Source: an uncultured Collinsella sp. (GTDB lineage Bacteria > Actinomycetota > Coriobacteriia > Coriobacteriales > Coriobacteriaceae). Taken from it: DNA of 64,000 nucleotides. Where the stretch lies: the NCBI GenBank assembly GCA_934621295.1, contig CAKTVB010000002.1, forward strand, positions 310,001-374,000, given 5' to 3'. Position 1 is the first letter of the stretch; the number at the start of each line of letters is the position of its first letter. This document shows positions 42,160-49,714 of the stretch, in pieces. Both the position numbers and the translations under genes were made by a program. The notes under the pieces are model-generated. The model did not search any database, had not been told where the DNA came from, and was given only the letters and a program-made list of their open reading frames with translations.

Positions 42160-44805
42160 ATGGCCAAAAAGCCAACGACAGATGCCACGCCCGAGATCGT
42201 AGACAACATCGACGCACTCGAGGCAAAGCTCGCGCGCATGCGTGAGGCACAGAAGGTCTTCGCCACCTACACTCAGGAGCAGGTCGACAAGATCTTCTAT
42301 GAGGCGGCCATGGCTGCCAACAAGGCCCGTATCCCCCTGGCCAAGATGGCCGTTGAGGAGACTGGCCGCGGCGTTCTCGAGGACAAGGTCATCAAGAACC
42401 ACTACGCTGCCGAGTACATCTACAACGCTTACAAGGACACCAAGACCTGTGGCGTGCTCGAGCGCGACGAGGCTTACGGCATCACCAAGATCGCTGAGCC
42501 CATCGGCATCGTCGGTGCCGTCATCCCAACCACCAACCCAACTTCTACCGCAATCTTCAAGACTCTGATCTGCCTGAAGACCCGCAACGCCATCATCATC
42601 TCCCCGCACCCCGCCGCTGCCAAGTGCACCATCGCCGCAGCCAAGCTCGTGCTCGACGCTGCCGTCAAGGCTGGCGCTCCCGAGGAGATCATCGGCTGGG
42701 TCGACGTGCCTTCCATCGACCTGACCGGCAAGGTCATGGCCGACGTTGACATCATCCTTGCCACCGGTGGCCCGGGCATGGTCAAGGCAGCCTACAGCTC
42801 CGGTAAGCCCGCCCTGGGCGTCGGTGCCGGCAACACCCCCGTCATCATCGACGACACCGCTGACATCAAGCTCGCTGTCAACTCCATCATCCACTCCAAG
42901 ACCTTCGACAACGGCATGATCTGCGCATCCGAGCAGTCCGTGACCGTCATCGACAGCGTCTACAAGGAGGTCAAGGAGGAGTTCTCCCGCCGCGGCTGCT
43001 ACTTCGTCAAGAAGGGCAAGGAGCTCGAGGCCCTGCGTGAGGCTATGTTTAAGAACGGCGCTCTCGATCACCGCATCCCTGGCATGGCTGCCGCCAAGAT
43101 TGCCGAGCTCGCCGGCATCGAGGTCCCTGCCAAGACCAAGATCTTGATCGCCGAGGTCACCTCGACCGATCCGGAGAAGGAAGAGTTCAGCCACGAGAAG
43201 CTCTCCCCTGTCCTCGCCATGTATCATGCCAAGGACTTCCAGGAGGCCGTAGACAAGGCCGAGCACCTCGTGCTCGCCGGCGGCCCGGGCCACACCGCGT
43301 CGCTCTACGTCCACCCCGCTCAGAGCGAAAAGATCGCCCTGTTCGAGAACACCATGAAGGCCTGCCGTATCGTCATCAACACCCCCTCCTCGCAGGGCGG
43401 CATCGGCGACCTGTACAACTTCGGCATGAAGCCGTCCTTGACCCTGGGCTGCGGCTCCTGGGGCGGCAACTCCGTCTCCGAGAACGTTGGGGTGAAGCAC
43501 TTGATTAACGTCAAGACCGTCGCGGAGCGCCGCGAGAACATGCTGTGGTTCCGCGCTCCCGAGAAGGTGTACTTCAAGAAGGGCTCCACGCCTGTGGCGC
43601 TCGACGAGATCGGCCGTGTCATGGGCAAGAAGCGCGCCTTCATCGTGACCGACCAGTTCCTGTTCAAGAATGGCAACACCCGTGCTATCGAGGCCAAGCT
43701 CGACGAGATGGGCATCGCACACGACTGCTTCTATGACGTCGAGCCCGATCCCTCCCTGCAGTGCGCTCGCCGCGGTGCCGCTCAGATGCGCCTGTTCGAG
43801 CCCGATGTGATCATCGCCGTAGGCGGCGGCTCCGCTATGGACGCCGGCAAGATCATGTGGGTCATGTACGAGCACCCCGAGGTCAACTTCGAGGATATGG
43901 CCATGGACTTCATGGACATCCGCAAGCGTGTCTACACCTTCCCCGAGATGGGCCAGAAGGCCTACTTCGTGGCCGTCCCCACCTCTTCGGGCACCGGTTC
44001 CGAGTGCACGCCGTTCGCCATCATCACCGACAAGGACACCGGCATCAAGTGGCCGCTCGCCGATTACCAGCTGATGCCCAAGATGGCTATCGTCGACGTC
44101 GACAACGCCATGACCGCCCCGCGCGGCCTGACCGCCGCCTCCGGCATCGACGTTATGACCCACGCCATCGAGTCCTATGTCTCGATCATGTCCTCCGACT
44201 ACACGCGCGGCCTCTCCGAGCGCGCTGCCAAGCTCGTATTCGAGAACCTGCCCTCCAGCTTTGAGAACGGCGCCAAGGATCCGCATGCCCGCGAGGAGAT
44301 GCACAACGCATCCTGCATGGCTGGCATGGCATTCGCCAACGCTTTCCTGGGCCTCAACCACTCCATGGCTCACAAGCTCGGCGCCTTCCATCACATTCCC
44401 CACGGTCTGGCAAACGCTGTCATCCTGACTCGCGTCATGCGTTACAACGCCGCCGAAGCCCCGGTCAAGATGGGCACCTTCTCGCAGTACCCGTATCCCA
44501 ACGCGCTGCACGCGTACGCCGACATGGCTCGCTATTGCGGTGTCGAGGGCAAGGATGACGCTGAGGTCTTTGAGAACTTCATCGCCAAGCTCACCGAGCT
44601 CTGCGATTTCATCGGCGTTAAGAAGACGATTGCCGAATATGGTGTGGACGAGAAGTATTTCTTGGATACACTTGATGAAATGACCGAGCAGGCGTTCAAC
44701 GACCAGTGCACCGGCGCCAATCCGCGCTACCCGCTCATGAGCGAGATCAAGGAGCTCTACCTGGACGCATACTACGGCCGTGAGCCGCAGAGCTACGGCG
44801 TCTAA
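42160..44805 (+). CDS. adhE: Bifunctional acetaldehyde-CoA / alcohol dehydrogenase
   Basis: An 881-residue fermentative enzyme reducing acetyl-CoA to acetaldehyde and then ethanol, regenerating two NAD+. The N-terminal ALDH domain (about 1-440) has GAVIPTTNPTSTAIFKTLICLKTRN split around the cofactor site, and the catalytic Cys in NGMICASEQSV. The C-terminal Fe-ADH domain (about 455-881) has GGGSAMDAGKIMWVMYEHPE, THAIESYVS, and the iron ligands in GLNHSMAHKLGAFHHIPHG. The ATG follows AGGAGGAG, which sits in a small hairpin loop. Codon use is strongly biased to C-ending codons, as expected of a highly expressed gene. Confidence 0.98.
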   Translation: MAKKPTTDATPEIVDNIDALEAKLARMREAQKVFATYTQEQVDKIFYEAAMAANKARIPLAKMAVEETGRGVLEDKVIKNHYAAEYIYNAYKDTKTCGVLERDEAYGITKIAEPIGIVGAVIPTTNPTSTAIFKTLICLKTRNAIIISPHPAAAKCTIAAAKLVLDAAVKAGAPEEIIGWVDVPSIDLTGKVMADVDIILATGGPGMVKAAYSSGKPALGVGAGNTPVIIDDTADIKLAVNSIIHSKTFDNGMICASEQSVTVIDSVYKEVKEEFSRRGCYFVKKGKELEALREAMFKNGALDHRIPGMAAAKIAELAGIEVPAKTKILIAEVTSTDPEKEEFSHEKLSPVLAMYHAKDFQEAVDKAEHLVLAGGPGHTASLYVHPAQSEKIALFENTMKACRIVINTPSSQGGIGDLYNFGMKPSLTLGCGSWGGNSVSENVGVKHLINVKTVAERRENMLWFRAPEKVYFKKGSTPVALDEIGRVMGKKRAFIVTDQFLFKNGNTRAIEAKLDEMGIAHDCFYDVEPDPSLQCARRGAAQMRLFEPDVIIAVGGGSAMDAGKIMWVMYEHPEVNFEDMAMDFMDIRKRVYTFPEMGQKAYFVAVPTSSGTGSECTPFAIITDKDTGIKWPLADYQLMPKMAIVDVDNAMTAPRGLTAASGIDVMTHAIESYVSIMSSDYTRGLSERAAKLVFENLPSSFENGAKDPHAREEMHNASCMAGMAFANAFLGLNHSMAHKLGAFHHIPHGLANAVILTRVMRYNAAEAPVKMGTFSQYPYPNALHAYADMARYCGVEGKDDAEVFENFIAKLTELCDFIGVKKTIAEYGVDEKYFLDTLDEMTEQAFNDQCTGANPRYPLMSEIKELYLDAYYGREPQSYGV

Positions 44806-44825
44806 CAGTAGCAACTTCGGGTTTG

Positions 44826-44866
44826 AAAGGAGGTAACACGCTATCAGCGGTTACCTCCTTTTTTCA
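44826..44866 (+). terminator. Rho-independent terminator of adhE
   Basis: AAAGGAGGTAAC pairs with GTTACCTCCTTT across a loop with an inner CGCT/AGCG pairing, followed by a T-run, 20 bases after the adhE stop. It is strong and separates adhE from the kinase gene. Confidence 0.92.
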
Positions 44867-44906
44867 TATGTCGGTTGCCCATCTGGGCAGAAGGGACGCA
44901 TCGATC

Positions 44907-45674
44907 ATGAAACTTCCGGAGAACAAGGTCGAGCTGGTAAAGCGCGGCAACAAGGTCGTCTATGACCTGGGTGACAAAATCGTGAAGGTCTTCAACGAAA
45001 CAAAACCGCTGTCCGATGTGTTCAACGAGGCGCTCAACCTTGCCCGCATCAACGAATGCGGCATCCCCAGCCCCAAGGTGCTGCAGGTATCCGAAATCGA
45101 AAACGGTGGTGGCTGGGCCATGGAAACCACCAAGATCCCCGGCACCGTAATGGCCGAGAAGATGCAGGCGGAGCCCGGCCACTTTTACGAGTATCTGGAG
45201 CAGTTCGTCGACCTTCTGATTGAGATTCACGGCTATCGTTGCCAGCAGCTCAACCGCCAGAAGGACAAGTACGCCCGCATGATCAAGAGCCTCGACGAGA
45301 TTGACGGCACCACGCGCTACAACCTTCTTGAGCGTCTTGACGGCATGAAGAAGGACACCTGCGTGTGCCATGGCGACTTCAACCCCACGAACATCATCGT
45401 TGGCGAAGACGATAAGCTCTACGTCTGCGACTGGGCACACGCCACCCAGGGCGAGCCTGCAGCAGATGCAGCCATGACGTACCTGCTCCTCTCCATCCAA
45501 GACAAGCAGCAGGCCGACACCTTCCTCGAGATGTACTGCGAGCGCTCTGGCACGCCGGTGCAGATCGTGCGTCAGTGGATGCCTGTTGTTGCGGCATCCG
45601 AACTCGCCCGCAACCGTGAGGGCCAGGATCGCGAGGCGCTCCTGAGCTGGGTCGACGTTATGGACTATCAGTAG
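44907..45674 (+). CDS. APH-fold small-molecule kinase (phosphotransferase) family protein
   Basis: A 255-residue protein of the aminoglycoside phosphotransferase/choline kinase superfamily. It has the catalytic loop CHGDFNPTNIIV (HGDxxxxN) and the Mg-binding CDWAHATQGEPAADAA. The N-lobe starts KLPENKVELVKRGNKVVYDL and lacks a clear P-loop, as is usual in the family. The substrate is unknown; nothing points to antibiotic resistance. The ATG at 44907 has AAGGGA upstream and lies after the adhE terminator, so a separate promoter is needed. It ends facing the 18-bp hairpin. Confidence 0.75.
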   Translation: MKLPENKVELVKRGNKVVYDLGDKIVKVFNETKPLSDVFNEALNLARINECGIPSPKVLQVSEIENGGGWAMETTKIPGTVMAEKMQAEPGHFYEYLEQFVDLLIEIHGYRCQQLNRQKDKYARMIKSLDEIDGTTRYNLLERLDGMKKDTCVCHGDFNPTNIIVGEDDKLYVCDWAHATQGEPAADAAMTYLLLSIQDKQQADTFLEMYCERSGTPVQIVRQWMPVVAASELARNREGQDREALLSWVDVMDYQ

Positions 45675-45737
45675 GCCGCAGGCAAAATCGGGCTGCTAGC
45701 GCCGCTGCAAATCAATCGTAACAACCTGCACACATAA

Positions 45738-45777
45738 TGCCGCGGGCCGATGCAAAAATGCATCGGCCCGCGGCATC
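45738..45777. terminator. Perfect 18-bp hairpin between convergent genes
   Basis: ATGCCGCGGGCCGATGCA and its exact reverse complement flank a loop of AAAA. It lies between the convergent kinase and thiN genes and presumably ends transcription from both, although neither strand has a U-tract behind it. Confidence 0.6.
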
Positions 45778-45798
45778 TATCATTTCAAATTAAACTAG

Positions 45799-46479
45799 TC
45801 AGCCAAAAAGCCAGCAAGCGATTATGCCTTCATGGCATCGAACGCAAGCCCGGGATGCCTCCACAACATTGGAGATACCCCAATCGGAAAGCAGCGGCAT
45901 CTGAGCATGATCAATATTCCAGCAAAAGCCCTGTTCAGACACCTCCGCCCCAGCACTTAAGGGAATGCATGAAAAACGGCGACCGCAAGCTGTATCAATC
46001 TCCCAATCATCGCCCGCACGAAGGATCCGCGCTTCAAAATCGTCTTCGATAACGCGAACAGAAGCCCGCGCTCCAGCAAGACGTCCGAACACGCCAAGCG
46101 CATGGTCGGGAGCGCCTCCAGAAACGCACGTGCACACAACCTCGGCACGAGGCCAGCGCTTCTCAATTGCACGCAACGCCAGGGCAAGATCGGTCGCATC
46201 CTTATGGGGATCATAGCGCTCAACCTCAAATGAAGCAGCCTCGGAACGCGATTGCGCTGCCTCGACAAGGCGAAGACCGCGCTCCCCCACCGTATCGGCG
46301 TCACCGCAAAACAGATCGCACGAAAGACCAGCATCGAGAACAGCATCCAAGCCGCGATCGACCGCAACGATACGAGCACATCCCCGTGCCGCGCAACGAA
46401 TAGCGTTGGCAGAAGAGCGATCTGGGGAGCCACCGACGACAAGCACGCGATCGACATTAGAGTTATACAAGCCCCTCAT
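45799..46479 (-). CDS. thiN: Thiamine pyrophosphokinase
   Basis: A 226-residue enzyme converting thiamine to thiamine diphosphate. It has FCGDADTVG (the GDxD substrate site), DPHKDATDLALAL and GGAPDHALG, the three family motifs, in the right order. The C-terminal domain is the usual small beta domain. The start is uncertain: the ATG at 46479 touches GAGGAGG, and a TTG nine bases downstream (46470) has ideal spacing. It has no thiamine riboswitch (no TPP motif upstream), and no thi genes are adjacent. Confidence 0.85.
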   Translation of the reverse strand: MRGLYNSNVDRVLVVGGSPDRSSANAIRCAARGCARIVAVDRGLDAVLDAGLSCDLFCGDADTVGERGLRLVEAAQSRSEAASFEVERYDPHKDATDLALALRAIEKRWPRAEVVCTCVSGGAPDHALGVFGRLAGARASVRVIEDDFEARILRAGDDWEIDTACGRRFSCIPLSAGAEVSEQGFCWNIDHAQMPLLSDWGISNVVEASRACVRCHEGIIACWLFG

Positions 46480-46609
46480 CCTCCTCAAGCCCGTCGTATA
46501 CCTCGATATCGTCAAGAAAGACGGCCCGCGCTACCTCCGCGCGCCGCCGCATCAGCTCTGCGCACAAGCCACAATGGGAGCACCCACTCGCGCAGAGCTG
46601 CCCAGGGAT

Positions 46610-47311
46610 TCAATCCACATACGAAAGAATGCGATCAAGCGTAAGCTCAGTAAAGGAATCGATGAAGATATCGCTATTCGCCTGGACATCGAGACGAGGG
46701 CCACGGCCCTCGGGATCAAAGATGCCCACGCGGCGATACCCCGCAGAAGCGGAGCTGATAAGACCGAACGGCATGTCCTCGAATACCCAGACATCCGCAT
46801 GGTCGACATCCTTCATGCCGTGAATCTCGCTCAGCTTTTCCAGCGCCAGATTGTATACATCCGGATGATCCTTGGAAGCACCCGCATCTGCCGTAGTGAC
46901 GATCACATCGAAATAGCGGCCGATACTCAGCGCATCAAGACCGATTTGAACCGACTCTGCAGGGGTTGACGTGGCAATAGCCATTGGAATGCCCGCATCG
47001 TACGCGGACTTCAGGAAATCGGCAACTCCCTCGCGAACAGAGACTTCTTCGCTGTAACCGCGCGCAAGCATGCCCAAAAGACGATCGTAGACCTCTTGCG
47101 CGTCTTTACCGACACCCCATTTGCGATGGTATCCCTCGCACTCGCCCATAACGGAAAGAGACTCGAATTCAGCAAAATCATCAGCCACGGTATCGACACC
47201 GTATGTCTTGAGCAGTGCGGGCTGTACGCGCAGCCACATACCCATGGACTGCAAAATGGTGCCGTCGCAATCGAAGATAAATGCACGGGGCATCTTCTGG
47301 TCGAGCGTCAT
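46610..47311 (-). CDS. HAD-superfamily phosphatase (beta-phosphoglucomutase-like)
   Basis: A 233-residue HAD subfamily IA hydrolase. It has FIFDCDGTILQSMGMW (motif I), IATSTPAES (motif II), TTADAGASKDHPDVYNLALEKL (motif III Lys) and VWVFEDMPFGLISSASAGY (motif IV). A helical cap domain lies between motifs I and II. It is of the beta-phosphoglucomutase/phosphoglycolate phosphatase type; the substrate cannot be told. The ATG at 47311 (MTLDQKMPRA) follows GAGAGGGG. It is near the glycogen operon but on the opposite strand. Confidence 0.85.
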   Translation of the reverse strand: MTLDQKMPRAFIFDCDGTILQSMGMWLRVQPALLKTYGVDTVADDFAEFESLSVMGECEGYHRKWGVGKDAQEVYDRLLGMLARGYSEEVSVREGVADFLKSAYDAGIPMAIATSTPAESVQIGLDALSIGRYFDVIVTTADAGASKDHPDVYNLALEKLSEIHGMKDVDHADVWVFEDMPFGLISSASAGYRRVGIFDPEGRGPRLDVQANSDIFIDSFTELTLDRILSYVD

Positions 47312-47518
47312 GAAATCCCCTCTCGGCAGGCTAGCCTGTAACGGAAAACCAATACTCCAAACGGTGACCATGGTAGCAAAACAACAACGCAAGACGAAGG
47401 GCACCGAAAGCTACGCATCTAAACCGAAAATACGAAAATCAGGCGTTGTCAAGCGTCGTTCACCCATGGATTAAAATCGACCGTCCCGCGCTCTAACGAA
47501 CGGGAATGAGCTGCGAAG

Positions 47519-47527
47519 TGCTACTGT
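47519..47527 (+). promoter_or_regulatory. Possible extended -10 of the glycogen operon
   Basis: TGCTACTGT fits TGnTAnnnT, about 50 bases before the glgB start. A -35 is not clear. The 267-base gap upstream of glgB shows no other obvious signal. Confidence 0.3.
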
Positions 47528-47578
47528 AAATGAGGTTATTTTTCTTGGACGAACCCGATATTCGATGGACTGATTACC

Positions 47579-49714
47579 GTGAGCAAACAAAACGAAACCC
47601 TCGCTACAGCCACCGTCGAGTCTTCCCTCGCCATCAGTAAAGACGATATCTATTTGTTCGGTCAAGGCACTTGGCTTGGCTGTGCCGAGAAGCTCGGTTC
47701 CCACCCCGATATCAAACACGGAACCCGCGGCTGGAGTTTTGCCGTTTGGGCGCCTGTGGTCCAAAGCGTAAGCGTCGTTGGAGATTTCAACGCGTGGACC
47801 CCAGGGGCACATCCTCTTGCACGCGTACATCAAAGCGATATTTGGCAGGGATTCATTCCCGATCTTAAGGTTGGCGAGCTGTACAAATACGCGTTGGAAA
47901 CGGATTCCGGAGAGATTCTTTTCAAAGCAGATCCCATGGCGGTGGCAGACGAGCTCCCGCCGGGAACGGCCTCGAAGCTGTGGTCACTCGACGGTTACCA
48001 GTGGAACGACGCTGCATGGCTCGAAGATCGCCGCGCCTCAAACCATATGAAACAGCCCCTCAATATCTACGAGGTGCACCTAGGCAGCTGGAACCGCCAT
48101 GGCGATGAACCCCAGGGAGAACCGCGCGAAGACGGAACCTATCCCGGCCCGGGCGATCCCTTCCCCGCCCAGCGCGGAACGTATTACAGCTACCTCGACC
48201 TTGCGCAGGAGCTCGTGCCGTACGCAAAAGATATGGGATATACCCATATCGAAATCCTTCCGGTGACCGAACATCCCTTCGACGGTTCATGGGGCTATCA
48301 AACAACGGGTTACTACGCCACCACGGCGCGTTTCGGAACGCCCCAGGAGTTCATGCAACTCGTCGACACCGCCCATCAAGCTGGCATCGGCATCATCATG
48401 GACTGGGTCCCCGGCGGCTTTTGCGCAGATGCCCATGGTCTCGCCACGTTCAACGGACACATGCTCTACGAGCACGAGATTCACCCCAACTGGGGCACGC
48501 ACAAGTTCGACTTCTCACGCCCCGAGGTAGTGAGTTTCCTCACCGCCAACGTGTTGTTCTGGCTTGAGAACTTCCACATCGATGGCATCCGCATGGATGG
48601 CGTCTCGAGCATGCTGTATCTCAACTTCGGAATCGACAACGAAACCGACAAAAAATTCAACACCCTGGGAACCGAAGAGGACCTGGATGCCAGCGCCTTC
48701 ATCCGCTCCGTCAACACTTGCGTTTCCGAGCGCATGCCCGACGTGATGATGATAGCCGAGGAATCCACCGCTTGGCCCCTCGTTACCTACCCGCCAAGCG
48801 AAGGCGGTCTGGGTTTCCACTACAAGTGGGATATGGGATGGATGAACGATACCCTGCACTACATGCAGACCGATTTTCCCTGGAGGCCGGGCAATCACGG
48901 ACTGCTTACGTTCTCGATGATGTACGCCTTTAACGAGAACTTCGTGCTGCCGCTTTCGCACGACGAGGTTGTCAATGGCAAATGTTCGCTCATCGGCCGT
49001 ATGCCTGGTGATTGGTGGCGCCAGTTTGCCGGCATGCGCACACTCGCGTTCTACCAGATGACGCACCCAGGCGCAAAACTCAACTTCATGGGTAATGAAA
49101 TCGCTCAGTTCATTGAATGGCGCTACTACGAATCCATCCAGTGGTTCTTGACGCAAGAATACGAGACCCATCGCAACCAGCAACGGTTCATTCGAGCCCT
49201 CAACGCGTTTTATCTTGAACAGCCTGCGCTCTTCGAGCGATCCTATACTCCAGACGGCTTTGAGTGGATCGATGCCGATAACACCGATCAGTCCATCGTG
49301 ACCTTCGTGCGCCACGGCGACGATCCGGCCGATGACCTGCTCATCCTCATCAATTTCGACCCGGCATCCTACGAGCGGTTCCGCATTGGCGCCCCGCGCG
49401 AAGGCGATTGGATGCTTGTCTTTAACAGCGACGACGCGCGCTACGGCGGCTCGGACTACCCCACGCGCGAGCTGGTTTCGAGCGAACCCGTCGCTTGGAA
49501 TGGCCGAGAGAACTCGATTGAGACTCCCGTGCCCGGTCTTGCAGGCCTCGTCTTCCGCAGGGTCGGCCCCTCGAGCTATATACCGCCCAAGCCGCCCAAG
49601 CCCGCCGCTCGCAAGCGTTCAAAGACCCCCGCAAAGGCATCCGCCAAAGCGTCCAATACAAGCAAGAACAAGAAGTCCCAGCGCAGCCGCGCGCACAAAG
49701 GAGAAAATGCATGA
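47579..49714 (+). CDS. glgB: 1,4-alpha-glucan branching enzyme with basic C-terminal tail
   Basis: A 711-residue GH13 enzyme introducing alpha-1,6 branches into glycogen. An N-terminal CBM48 (RGWSFAVWAPVVQSVSVVGD) precedes the catalytic barrel with HIEILPVTEHPFDGSWGY, nucleophile Asp340 in GIRMDGVSSM, acid/base in MIAEESTAW (394-395), and LSHDEVVNGK. Residues 669-711 are a Lys/Ala/Ser-rich, probably disordered tail (AARKRSKTPAKASAKASNT) not found in typical GlgB. The GTG start at 47579 has only a weak ribosome-binding site. Its stop overlaps glgP (ATGA). It is the first gene of glgBPCDA. Confidence 0.95.
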   Translation: MSKQNETLATATVESSLAISKDDIYLFGQGTWLGCAEKLGSHPDIKHGTRGWSFAVWAPVVQSVSVVGDFNAWTPGAHPLARVHQSDIWQGFIPDLKVGELYKYALETDSGEILFKADPMAVADELPPGTASKLWSLDGYQWNDAAWLEDRRASNHMKQPLNIYEVHLGSWNRHGDEPQGEPREDGTYPGPGDPFPAQRGTYYSYLDLAQELVPYAKDMGYTHIEILPVTEHPFDGSWGYQTTGYYATTARFGTPQEFMQLVDTAHQAGIGIIMDWVPGGFCADAHGLATFNGHMLYEHEIHPNWGTHKFDFSRPEVVSFLTANVLFWLENFHIDGIRMDGVSSMLYLNFGIDNETDKKFNTLGTEEDLDASAFIRSVNTCVSERMPDVMMIAEESTAWPLVTYPPSEGGLGFHYKWDMGWMNDTLHYMQTDFPWRPGNHGLLTFSMMYAFNENFVLPLSHDEVVNGKCSLIGRMPGDWWRQFAGMRTLAFYQMTHPGAKLNFMGNEIAQFIEWRYYESIQWFLTQEYETHRNQQRFIRALNAFYLEQPALFERSYTPDGFEWIDADNTDQSIVTFVRHGDDPADDLLILINFDPASYERFRIGAPREGDWMLVFNSDDARYGGSDYPTRELVSSEPVAWNGRENSIETPVPGLAGLVFRRVGPSSYIPPKPPKPAARKRSKTPAKASAKASNTSKNKKSQRSRAHKGENA

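Noticed and set aside
42079..44814. A 911-codon open frame on the minus strand opposite adhE
   Set aside because: It is a shadow caused by adhE's strong bias to C-ending codons; it has Leu/Val/Asp/Gly-rich low-information sequence and no recognisable domain.
44823..44906. A 28-codon N-terminal extension of the APH-fold kinase
   Set aside because: It would start inside the adhE terminator hairpin; the ATG at 44907 begins the recognisable domain.
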